Positions 1 to 8,614 of a stretch of DNA of 64,000 bases are shown here, one piece after another. The first letter of the stretch is position 1. Each line of letters begins with the position of its first letter. A model generated the notes under the pieces. The model was not told the DNA's origin. It worked only from the letters and a program-made list of their open reading frames with translations, and made no database searches. The stretch is from an uncultured Lachnospiraceae bacterium (GTDB taxonomy: Bacteria; Bacillota; Clostridia; Lachnospirales; Lachnospiraceae). Both the position numbers and the translations under genes were made by a program. The stretch spans positions 1-64,000 of the forward strand of contig CANPTH010000006.1 of the NCBI GenBank assembly GCA_947576945.1, given 5' to 3'.

Positions 1-182
1 TAAATCAAAGGCTTTCAGCCCCTGAGACTTTAGTAACTTGTAAACTTACGCTAGAGATATGTCAGAACGGCAGTATATTTTCTATAGCTGAATATACTAT
101 AAACGACATTTTGCGATGAAGAGGAAAATATAATTTTGACATAAATTATTAAGGATACAGGAAATGCCAGGGAGGGTAGAAT

Positions 183-1247
183 ATGGGGAATGATTCTTTA
201 TATAACAACGGTGGAGTATTGTCAGATGTTGATATTCAGAAGGAAATGAAGAATGGAAATATATTTATTGCACCTTTTGTACAAGCTCAGTTACAGCCGT
301 CGGGCTATAATCTGACGCCGACAAAATTTTTCTATTCTACCAAAAAGAAGCAATTTTTACCTATTGTTAACAATGAAGAAGAAACATATGTAATGATAGA
401 CAGGAATGACACTGTGCTGGTTAGGACGAGAGAATCTATTGCTATATCCCCGATTCTGACAGGTGCGTTCTATTCAAAGGTGAAAGTGGTTTCCGAAGGA
501 TTTGGTCATGTTTCTACAACATTGGATCCGAATTGGGAAGGTCAATTGTTGATTTCTTTAAATAATCCGACGAACAGAAGAGTAAAGTTTTCCATAGAAA
601 AAGAAGTATACGGTAATAGGATCTGCAATTCTTTCGTAACATTAGAATTTATGTATTTGAATCAAGCAGCCATGCATCCTTCGGATAATCCACCTGGAAG
701 GCTGGACATTTTAGATAATACGCTAAGAAGAAATATCTCCACATTTAAGAAGAAAAAAATTTCAGATCTTGAAAATTTAGTGTCCCAATTGCATGATCAG
801 GAAACAAAGACTATAGAGTATCTTATTATGCAGCATCTGAATGAAGAAGAAGAAAAGGAATGGAAGCAGATTAACATTATAAGAGATGAGAATTCATATA
901 ATGTTAGAAAAGGAGAATTTATCAGGGCAAAAAAGGAAAAATATCTTCGGCCGATTCAAAAGAATTTTGCTTTAAATGCGGAGAGAAGCATGGGTATAGT
1001 CAATGAGTATATTGAAAAAAAGCAGCAATACTTTTCATATAGGAAACGATTCTGGCTTTTCCTTACGAGAAATAAATTGTGGGTTGTCAATATTTTGATA
1101 TGTTTAGTGCTTGCCGGGATTTTGCTGAGGTATAATTCTATAGATTCTGAAAAAGGAACGATTTATACAATGGTATCAACGATTATTATTTATATAGTGA
1201 TACCAGTTATGCTTCCTCTGATTGACGAGTACTTTAAGGGTAAATGA
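183..1247 (+). CDS. dCTP deaminase/dUTPase-fold protein with C-terminal two-helix membrane tail
   Basis: Residues about 10-165 resemble dCTP deaminase: an N-terminal segment with LQPSGYNL (compare LQPSSYDL) and a core with TTLDPNWEGQLLISLNN (compare the IDPGW-G-EF-N strand of Dcd). By an alignment from memory, the Arg/Ser pair and the catalytic Glu of E. coli Dcd (LEFYN) are not conserved, because the Glu position reads Ser (ISLNN). The domain may therefore bind rather than deaminate nucleotides. Residues about 180-285 are charged and helical, probably coiled coil. Two hydrophobic helices follow at about 299-315 and 326-346. The start has a strong Shine-Dalgarno GGGAGGG at 170-176. The gene is AT-rich and sits 18 nt upstream of a cytidine-deaminase gene, probably in one transcript. 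Dcd-like enzymes are known phage-defence factors that deplete dCTP. Coupling of this fold to a membrane tail is inferred to be a sensor-effector arrangement. Confidence 0.6.
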   Translation: MGNDSLYNNGGVLSDVDIQKEMKNGNIFIAPFVQAQLQPSGYNLTPTKFFYSTKKKQFLPIVNNEEETYVMIDRNDTVLVRTRESIAISPILTGAFYSKVKVVSEGFGHVSTTLDPNWEGQLLISLNNPTNRRVKFSIEKEVYGNRICNSFVTLEFMYLNQAAMHPSDNPPGRLDILDNTLRRNISTFKKKKISDLENLVSQLHDQETKTIEYLIMQHLNEEEEKEWKQINIIRDENSYNVRKGEFIRAKKEKYLRPIQKNFALNAERSMGIVNEYIEKKQQYFSYRKRFWLFLTRNKLWVVNILICLVLAGILLRYNSIDSEKGTIYTMVSTIIIYIVIPVMLPLIDEYFKGK

Positions 1248-1265
1248 TGAATATTAATAAACATA

Positions 1266-3458
1266 ATGGAAAGGAATCAAAATGATATGAATATTAATTT
1301 GGCATCCAGGATACAACAACAGACAATTAATAAAGTTTTTGCGCAAAGAGAGAATTTTATTTTATTAGGGGTGACAGGTTCCGTAGATAGCAATTTATCG
1401 GAGATCAGAGATATTCTACAGAGTAATTTTACCGATCTGGCCTTGCCGGATGAAATTCAGGGCACGATAAAGGAAAAGCTGGAATACAAGAATATCTGCC
1501 ATTATGCGCAGCGCCATTGGAAGAAGTTTGATGTGATTAAAACAAGAGATGTCATCATTACCTATATTTTAGAGAATCACAGGACACTTCAGAGATTTGA
1601 GGAAGAAATTTCAAAAAAAATATTTGATGATACAGAGTTTTGTAATCAGTGCTATAGTATGTTTGAAAAACGAAAAAGTGTACTGATCCAGGGAAGTACA
1701 GAGGAAAAAGAAGTATATCAGGAATTAAAGGAGTTTCAGGATAACTGTTTTAAAAACGGTTTAAGAAAAGAACTTTTGAATAAGAACCAGGAATTGTTGA
1801 AGTATGTGGAGGTATTGCGTAGTAAGAGCGGATCAGAGCAGAATGCCAGAATCAGTCTATCGCTCTATGTGTATACAAAATACATTTTGCCGATTATTGG
1901 TCAAAACATCAAAGGACAATTTTCGTCTAAGAAGTACTATGTTTCTCTTTTTAGAAACTATGGAAATGAAATACGTTTTTTTGGAACATTAGATTTGACA
2001 CAATGGAGACAACAGTTACAACAAAACGATGACGAACATGATTTCATTTTCTTTTATAGTATAGCTAAAAGAATAAACACATTTATTAAAATACGTAGAT
2101 CGCCATTTTCTAATAAACAGTCTGTGCCTGTACATATTGTAATTGATTCTTTGAAGAATCCATATGAATTCAGTTTTTTGAAAGACAGATATTCAGCCTA
2201 TTATACGCTTGCACTACTGCAGGATAAGAAGAATACAGAAAACTCTGATATACTATATGAAAATCCTGGGAAAATAAAAAAGAATTTTAAAACATTTATC
2301 CACTTAACGATTGAGCAGTTGGAACAGGAGCACGCCTTAGTGAATACTGAGGATTATAGATACATACAAGCATTAAGATTGCCGGATCAATTTATTCAAT
2401 ATATTTTAGAGCGTCTGAATAAAAAAGAGGAAGGTAGCTGCAACATTGAATGGTGTTCGGAAATGGAAGGAATAAAATATGGAATCCAATATCAGAGGCT
2501 GGGGATTATGGAGGAGGAGTTCCTTTTCTTTCGAGAGATTTTAAGAGAACCAGTCCGTACTTTCTGTATGATCACAGATTTATTTCCGTTTTATTTACAG
2601 GATATTCAAAGTTCAACGCAGAATGCGGATATTTTTTTAAGTAATTCAGATGATACTATGTATGGGAAAAAGCTTACTTATCAATTGGTGAAGTATGTTA
2701 GTCTCATCATGCATCCCGGTTTGGTGCCGCCAACAAATATTGAGGCTTGCATGCAGGTGGCATTCAGTGCAAAAGTTAATTCTGGCTGTATTTCACGTCA
2801 GGTTGGAGCAGTAGTCACGGATAAGGATTATAATATATTGTCTTTAGGCTGGAATGATGTTCATTGTGACAAGATTCCATGCATCTACCGCACATTGCGA
2901 GAATTACAGCACGGATGTAATAGAGAAATTTACAGTGATTTAGAATTAGATAAGAATTCTTTATTCAGAAAGCAGGTTGATTGTTATAATTTTACAGATT
3001 ATCAGAAACAAGAAAACATTTTGGGTGGTCTGTCTTCGGTTTATTGTTTTAAGGCAATATATAATGAAGTGACACATGACAGAAATCCGTCAAATTCTCG
3101 GGCTATACATGGAGAGCAGAGAGCTTTTTATGCCTGTGATAAGGAAAAGGCAAAGGGTGGCTGTTTATTTACAACATCAAGTTCCTGTGAAGCATGTACA
3201 ATGTTTGCAAATCAGCATGAGATTAAAAAAATATATTATATAGAGAGTTACCCAGGGATTGCGCAAAATCATGTAAATGCATCTGGTAAGATAGAGAAGA
3301 GAGCGGAATTTATTCTATTTGAGGGAGCGATAGGGGTGGCATATATGAAGCTATACACTCCGAATATTCCTATGAAGGATGAACTGCAGCTTCGAGGTAT
3401 AGAGCAGCTTATAGAGAATCCATATTTGGAGAGAAGCGAAGAAAACGGAAACCGGTAG
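1266..3458 (+). CDS. P-loop + cytidine/dCMP deaminase, AvcD-like antiviral deaminase
   Basis: This 730-residue protein has a C-terminal zinc-dependent cytidine/dCMP deaminase domain. The catalytic HGE is at residues 615-617 and the zinc ligands C-E-A-C at 641-644. The second motif is preceded by SSS rather than the common Pro-Cys. An N-terminal hydrophobic strand followed by GVTGSVDSNLS (about 35-45) looks like a P-loop in which the usual GK[ST] is replaced, so nucleotide binding there is doubtful. The order P-loop domain, long middle, dCMP deaminase is that of AvcD, which deaminates dC nucleotides during phage infection. Upstream of ATG 1266 no clear ribosome site is visible; an in-frame ATG at 1287 lies behind AAAGGA and may be the true start. 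Codon use is AT-rich like the neighbours. No RNA antitoxin like AvcI could be identified. Confidence 0.72.
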   Translation: MERNQNDMNINLASRIQQQTINKVFAQRENFILLGVTGSVDSNLSEIRDILQSNFTDLALPDEIQGTIKEKLEYKNICHYAQRHWKKFDVIKTRDVIITYILENHRTLQRFEEEISKKIFDDTEFCNQCYSMFEKRKSVLIQGSTEEKEVYQELKEFQDNCFKNGLRKELLNKNQELLKYVEVLRSKSGSEQNARISLSLYVYTKYILPIIGQNIKGQFSSKKYYVSLFRNYGNEIRFFGTLDLTQWRQQLQQNDDEHDFIFFYSIAKRINTFIKIRRSPFSNKQSVPVHIVIDSLKNPYEFSFLKDRYSAYYTLALLQDKKNTENSDILYENPGKIKKNFKTFIHLTIEQLEQEHALVNTEDYRYIQALRLPDQFIQYILERLNKKEEGSCNIEWCSEMEGIKYGIQYQRLGIMEEEFLFFREILREPVRTFCMITDLFPFYLQDIQSSTQNADIFLSNSDDTMYGKKLTYQLVKYVSLIMHPGLVPPTNIEACMQVAFSAKVNSGCISRQVGAVVTDKDYNILSLGWNDVHCDKIPCIYRTLRELQHGCNREIYSDLELDKNSLFRKQVDCYNFTDYQKQENILGGLSSVYCFKAIYNEVTHDRNPSNSRAIHGEQRAFYACDKEKAKGGCLFTTSSSCEACTMFANQHEIKKIYYIESYPGIAQNHVNASGKIEKRAEFILFEGAIGVAYMKLYTPNIPMKDELQLRGIEQLIENPYLERSEENGNR

Positions 3459-4025
3459 ATTATAAAAACAGGATGTTTAACCGGTGGCTCTTGGAATGTC
3501 GAGGCTAGTGTTTTCGGGTGTTGCGATCCATTACACGCTTACTTTGTGTCTGCTATTTTTGCCTGGTAGTTTCTATAGAAAAAATAAAAACGTAATAATG
3601 ATAATCTGGCGTAAATTTCAAGATATGGTGGCGGCGACGATATAACATTTACAAAAGACGCAAAATATTGATTGTGCAATTTTACAATTATACGAATTGA
3701 GCAGTGTTTTAAGGATTGTTTTTTCTTAGAAAAACCTGTATACTGTAAGTAATAAACAGGATTATCCGCTTTTGAGAATAAGAACTGTGCCGTAGCTGTT
3801 ATTCCAACAGAAAATGGAAACCAGAATAACGCGTTAAAAAGCTGATGATGAGAGGTATTAGTTCACAATTTGTTGTATTGGTTTGAATAGAAATACAGAA
3901 AAAATACAAAAATAGTCATGAGAACTAAAAGAGCAATGTTGAATATGATAAAACAATAAAAGCATTGGCCAGAGAATGATGACATAGGTATAATTATAGT
4001 TATCTAAGCAGAGTGAGAATAATAG
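3459..4025. other. 567-bp intergenic region with promoter and long leader
   Basis: No convincing gene was found on either strand; a 78-codon open frame on the minus strand at its right end has no ribosome site and no family features. The region separates the two halves of the island. It contains a good sigma-A promoter at 3716-3744 that would leave a leader of about 275 nt before the ATG at 4026. The leader is AT-rich and could contain a structured or regulatory RNA, but no specific fold could be assigned by eye. Confidence 0.6.
3716..3744 (+). promoter_or_regulatory. sigma-A promoter of the PRTase-rdrA-rdrB operon
   Basis: TTGTTT (3716-3721), a 17-nt spacer and TATACT (3739-3744). It is the best promoter-like sequence upstream of the three-gene operon and implies a leader of roughly 275 nt. 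Confidence 0.6.
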
Positions 4026-5873
4026 ATGAAGCAGAGTGATTTGAAAGAAATGGCATTTTCTATTTTTGAAGAAGATGTAATTATGGGACTGCAAAAGTGG
4101 TATAAGGACACATTAGAGACAAAGTGGGAGTATGTTGTTTTTATTGTGCGCCGCAGTTATATGTTGGCATTGATCATGGAAAAGATAACAGGAAAGAGCA
4201 TGACCGCAAGCGAAACGGGTCATTATTTGACTGATGCTTCCATGATTTTGCATTGCGCTGAATTGGCGGATGTATATAGGAAGAGGCATAGATTTCCAAC
4301 GATTTTATTATGCGATGATGTTTGTATACATGGAAGAAATATTAATCATTTCATCAAAACAATTGAGAAGAGACTTGTATCGCTGCTTCCTGAGTATAAT
4401 GAGGCGGATATTAAAGCAGCTCTGCTTGAATCGCTGCGGATTCATGTGTACGTCAGATCCGAAGAGCCGCTCTTATTGGATGGGAAATATGAATTTAATC
4501 TGAATTATGAAGACATAGTGAACGCAAAATTTTTGCATAAATTTTCAAATGATATTTCTTTACTGATTTCATTATCAGGGATTGCAAATGCGAGCTATAT
4601 TTATTCCGAAAGTATATCATCGAAACTTATTGACGCGATAGATTTAGAGGAATTTATTGATACGAGTTATCAAAATGTGAGGCAGCATACGCAGATAAAA
4701 TTTATCGGTGACAGCGGATCGAAGACTGCAATTTTTACCTTGAGAATTATTGAGAGGCCAGATGACAAATGGAATGTTCTTCCCTTTATTTTCATGCCGA
4801 ATTTGGGGGCGGAAGAAACACATGAGCTGCTTTGGATTATTCAAAGTAGAATGAGAAGCAGGAATATAACAGAAAGGTATATTTCGCGGCTGCGTGATCT
4901 GGAACAGATACCAGGCAAAAGGACTTTCAATGAAATGGTCACGCTGATATTAAGTCATACTCTGTTACAGGATTTTAATCGGAAATATGGAATCATAGTT
5001 TCGGAAGAGGACATAGAGGAAGAAATTACAAAGTTGGCAAGAAACTATGATCAGTATGGATTCATAGATACAAAAGCGTGGCTTAAGTCAATTATATCAG
5101 AGCAGTTATTTATGCCGGACGAAATTGCCAGAATATTGAAGTATGTTATTATGCCGGAGCGCAAAATGATCTTTATCAAATCTGGCAGTATAGATGATCT
5201 TTCTAAGCTGAACGAGATGACAATCAGGAGAAAATTGGAGAGATATTTCTATACCAGAGGAAGCGAGGAGGAAAGAGAAGCCTACTTAATTTCCAGGAGA
5301 CCATACGCGCATGAGCGAGAGCGCACAGCGCGTAAAGCCCGGGGCTGTGGATTTCTGTTATGGGAACTTAATGACGGTTATGTAGAGTTGGAAGCCAAGT
5401 ATTGTATTGCGTATTTTTTGCAGATGATGGATGCCGGAGTAGTATGCTTGTCTTCTTTTGCGCCAAATGAAATTAATGTGGTGGGGATGGCTCAATTCGC
5501 CAAAACAGGCGAGCAGTCTTTGGTGAGTGAACCGCTTAGATTTTATGAATGGATACCGATGCTGGCAAAAATTGAAGATGAATGCGGGGAGAATCTGGAA
5601 GAATTTTATACCGAATTTGAGAGATACGGATTGAGTCCGCAATGTGGTCTCGATAGGAGGAGTTTGGGAGAGATAGAGAATTTCGTTCAGGAAATTTATC
5701 GTATGGGACAGCGGATACAGGATTGGAATAGCTGGAGTTTGAGTTATCTTTATAAATTAGAGTACGATTTAACCGGAATGGAAGATGTGGCCCGTTATAA
5801 AAAAATGTCTAAGTTTTTGGATCTGCAAATAAAACATATATCAGATTATATGGTTTACAAGCGATTTGGATAG
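4026..5873 (+). CDS. Phosphoribosyltransferase-fold protein of a RADAR-like operon
   Basis: This 615-residue protein has an N-terminal segment with the hallmarks of a type I phosphoribosyltransferase fold: a hydrophobic strand with VVFIVRRS at about 37-44 and, at 92-106, the strand ILLCDDV followed by CIHGRN. That matches the PRPP-binding signature (hydrophobic strand, two acidic residues, G-[RT] loop). The remaining roughly 450 residues are not recognised. They are rich in helices and include a charged stretch around 400-440. PRTase-fold domains have been catalogued by comparative genomics as components of prokaryotic conflict systems (PRTase-CE). The gene is followed after 21 nt by the RdrA-like ATPase and shares its base composition and promoter, so it is inferred to be a component or regulator of the RADAR-like system. 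Whether it is an active transferase cannot be decided here. Confidence 0.55.
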   Translation: MKQSDLKEMAFSIFEEDVIMGLQKWYKDTLETKWEYVVFIVRRSYMLALIMEKITGKSMTASETGHYLTDASMILHCAELADVYRKRHRFPTILLCDDVCIHGRNINHFIKTIEKRLVSLLPEYNEADIKAALLESLRIHVYVRSEEPLLLDGKYEFNLNYEDIVNAKFLHKFSNDISLLISLSGIANASYIYSESISSKLIDAIDLEEFIDTSYQNVRQHTQIKFIGDSGSKTAIFTLRIIERPDDKWNVLPFIFMPNLGAEETHELLWIIQSRMRSRNITERYISRLRDLEQIPGKRTFNEMVTLILSHTLLQDFNRKYGIIVSEEDIEEEITKLARNYDQYGFIDTKAWLKSIISEQLFMPDEIARILKYVIMPERKMIFIKSGSIDDLSKLNEMTIRRKLERYFYTRGSEEEREAYLISRRPYAHERERTARKARGCGFLLWELNDGYVELEAKYCIAYFLQMMDAGVVCLSSFAPNEINVVGMAQFAKTGEQSLVSEPLRFYEWIPMLAKIEDECGENLEEFYTEFERYGLSPQCGLDRRSLGEIENFVQEIYRMGQRIQDWNSWSLSYLYKLEYDLTGMEDVARYKKMSKFLDLQIKHISDYMVYKRFG

Positions 5874-5894
5874 TATGAAAGAGGAGAACTCGAT

Positions 5895-8588
5895 ATGCAG
5901 AGAGAGATAGAGATCTATGCAGGAGATGTATATAGAGCAAAGACAGAGAAAGAATTTCATACAGGGATCTTTTTTGAGGAAGTTTATAAAAGGACGGATG
6001 CTATAGTATGTGACATTATTGAGCAGATGAGGATCTATGCGGAGGATAGCAGAGTACAGGGTGGATACAAGGCAAAATATCACGGAATGGGTAATAATAT
6101 TGTAACTTTCTGCGCAGATCGTGGACAGGGTAAGACCAGTGCGATGCAATCATACGCTGCATATCTGCAGAATAATGATATTGCGAGAGATAACTTTTTT
6201 GGGCCGGGTAATGTGATTAACAGATCATACTTTAAAGTGTTAGATCCAATTGATCCTTCTGCGTTAGATAGTGGAGAATCTATTATCAGAGTTTTGGTTT
6301 CAAGATTGTTTCTGGAGTTTTCCAAGCTGGCAGAAGAAAACAGGCTGCCTTTTAAAGATGAGATAAGATTCCGTAAAGAAAAGGATAACATATTAAAAGC
6401 ATTTGAGAAATGTTATGAGAATATAGATTATCTGCAGAAGGATAAGTGTGTTGAAGTCTATGATCTGGAAACACTGGCGCAATTAGGCAATAGTGCAGAA
6501 TTGAAGAAAAATTTGTATAATTTAGTAGATTATTTTTTAGATCTGTTTTTTTGCGAGAAGGGAGAAAGGAGACCGGCTTATCTTGTAGTACAGGTTGATG
6601 ATGCAGATTTGTCTATGGGAGATATTTTTAAGATTTGTGACGATATCAGAAATTATTTCTCCATTCCTAATATCATCGTCATGATGGCGACAAATTATAA
6701 TCAACTGGAGGTTGCTATCGCTCAGCGCTATATGAAGCAATATGAGTGTACCATACGTTTACAGGAGCAAAGAAATTTTGCGGAAGAATGTAATCGAATG
6801 GCATTTAGATATCTTGAGAAAATGCTGCCTGCAGGACATCGGGTAGTACTTACGTCCGTTGATGCTTTGATCAATGAGAACGTTAATTATTTTACTGTTT
6901 TGTACTACAGAAATAGTGAATTTGTGAAAGCCAGTGCCAAAAATGATGTGTTTAAGACGGAAATTGAGGTGAACTGTCGATGTCAGAATGTGCAGCAACA
7001 GCTGATTAGGTTTCTGTATATGAAAACAGGAATTATTCTATTGGAACGCCCGGGAGAAATGCATTCTGTTTTGCCGCATACATTGAGGGAATTGACGCAT
7101 TTCGTGAAGCTGTTAGATGATATGGAGAAGTTTGATCAGTGCAGTGCATTGAAAGTCTGGGTAAAATCAGGGGACTTGTCTGAAGTAGAGAAGTGGAAGA
7201 GAAATTTGGATATTCTGAAACGATATTTTTTGAATTATTGGTGTGGGACACACATGAATTATAGCCAGCAGGTTATGATAGAAGAAATTGATCAAGCCAA
7301 TAGAAAGATGGAGCTTGTGTATCAGAGTATCGATAAGTATATCAAATCCTGTGACGGAAAGAGCGGTATATCGATTAGCCAGCCATATAGTTACGGTGCA
7401 GTTATGAAAGTGTGCGTGGAAAATGGACTGGCAGCACATCCTCTTTTACAGGATGCTCTTATTTTCTATTATACAATTGTACTAAATGAATGGTTTGTAC
7501 AGTCAATTGGGAACTCAGAGAAGGCCAGAATGCTGGCTCGGTTTATTGGAAAACCAATAGATACAAAAAAGGTGGGAAATGACAAAAAGTATAAGATTTT
7601 ACACTTTGATTTTCCAGCAGAGAAATTGCGGCAGTATGCTGAAGGAGAATTGACAAATATGTCCAATCAGGCTTGGTTGAAGGCATTCTGTATAGAAGCT
7701 GACGATACTTCTTTGGATGATGTAATGGGGGTGAAGAAAAGTGTGGCAGGAGGAACAGTCAGTGGGAAAACAGGAGCAAAGATCCAGTTCAATTTATTTC
7801 ATCCAATCTTGACAATGCTGTATAGTGATATATGGTTAAATCAGCCGGATGGAAGGCAGGCGCCTCAGGATTCAGCATCTGTTAGTGACTATATTGGAGA
7901 CAGTGAGCATCTGAACGATCATGTCGATATGGGTTATCTGATCAGTGCAAAAAATATGCTTATTAATTATGATGTACAAAGATGGGTAAGGTTAAGAGTG
8001 GAGACAAAGATAAATGAGTGGGATCGTAGTGGTGAAAGAAGATTGGACAGGATATGGAAAAGTTATTATACAATCATAGATTCCTGGGCAAATGAATGCA
8101 GATACCTGGGTGAAAACAGTATTCTGTCACAGGTATGCTTCGGGGAAAATTTTGAGAACTCGATTCTTGGAAATGTTATTTTTCTCTGTAATGATGATAA
8201 TAGAAAAAAATATATTGAGGCATATAAGAGTTATTTGTCGCAAGTGACGAATAATGCTGGTGGTAAGGCGGCGAGATTGGTTAAATCAAACAAGGATTAT
8301 GAAATGGTACTGGCCGCGAAACAGATGATAGGAGATATAAAATCTTCCTCCATAAACAGTGAGATAGTTATGTCATTAGATGAGCAGATAGGCAGCAGCC
8401 AGTTTGTTCAGAGAATTTCAGAGTTAAGAGATCTGGTTGGCATAGAGCGGGAAATTGAACAGGAATGTGATAAATTGACGGATTTATTGGAAAAAGATGA
8501 AAAAATTGAATTGTTAAGAGAAGGCTTAAAAAGTTTTAGCAGCAGTTTGAAATCACAATATGCAAGAATTCAGAAAATACATGTATAA
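5895..8588 (+). CDS. rdrA: RdrA-like ATPase of RADAR-type defence system
   Basis: This 897-residue protein has a Walker A motif ADRGQGKTS at about 74-82, preceded by a hydrophobic strand (NNIVTFC), and a Walker B-like VVQVDDAD around residue 233. It is followed by a strand ending in ATN, as in AAA+/STAND-like ATPases. The large C-terminal part is helical and unrecognised. Length, ATPase placement and the immediate downstream adenosine deaminase of similar size match RADAR, in which RdrA (about 900 residues) assembles with RdrB and restricts phage through adenosine deamination. The start has GAGGAG (5881-5886) about 8 nt upstream. The stop of the PRTase-like gene lies 21 nt before the start. 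The identity is based on architecture and context, not on a sequence search. Confidence 0.75.
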   Translation: MQREIEIYAGDVYRAKTEKEFHTGIFFEEVYKRTDAIVCDIIEQMRIYAEDSRVQGGYKAKYHGMGNNIVTFCADRGQGKTSAMQSYAAYLQNNDIARDNFFGPGNVINRSYFKVLDPIDPSALDSGESIIRVLVSRLFLEFSKLAEENRLPFKDEIRFRKEKDNILKAFEKCYENIDYLQKDKCVEVYDLETLAQLGNSAELKKNLYNLVDYFLDLFFCEKGERRPAYLVVQVDDADLSMGDIFKICDDIRNYFSIPNIIVMMATNYNQLEVAIAQRYMKQYECTIRLQEQRNFAEECNRMAFRYLEKMLPAGHRVVLTSVDALINENVNYFTVLYYRNSEFVKASAKNDVFKTEIEVNCRCQNVQQQLIRFLYMKTGIILLERPGEMHSVLPHTLRELTHFVKLLDDMEKFDQCSALKVWVKSGDLSEVEKWKRNLDILKRYFLNYWCGTHMNYSQQVMIEEIDQANRKMELVYQSIDKYIKSCDGKSGISISQPYSYGAVMKVCVENGLAAHPLLQDALIFYYTIVLNEWFVQSIGNSEKARMLARFIGKPIDTKKVGNDKKYKILHFDFPAEKLRQYAEGELTNMSNQAWLKAFCIEADDTSLDDVMGVKKSVAGGTVSGKTGAKIQFNLFHPILTMLYSDIWLNQPDGRQAPQDSASVSDYIGDSEHLNDHVDMGYLISAKNMLINYDVQRWVRLRVETKINEWDRSGERRLDRIWKSYYTIIDSWANECRYLGENSILSQVCFGENFENSILGNVIFLCNDDNRKKYIEAYKSYLSQVTNNAGGKAARLVKSNKDYEMVLAAKQMIGDIKSSSINSEIVMSLDEQIGSSQFVQRISELRDLVGIEREIEQECDKLTDLLEKDEKIELLREGLKSFSSSLKSQYARIQKIHV

Positions 8589-8614
8589 GTAAGAGCGGTA
8601 AAGGAATTTGGTAT

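Noticed and set aside
135-164. Promoter at TTGACA (136-141) before the first gene
   Set aside because: The expected -10 position reads AGGAAA and no alternative at acceptable spacing was seen.
3858-4094. 78-codon minus-strand frame in the gap before the PRTase-like gene
   Set aside because: No ribosome site, overlaps the next gene, and consists of Phe/Leu/Cys runs expected from AT-rich DNA.
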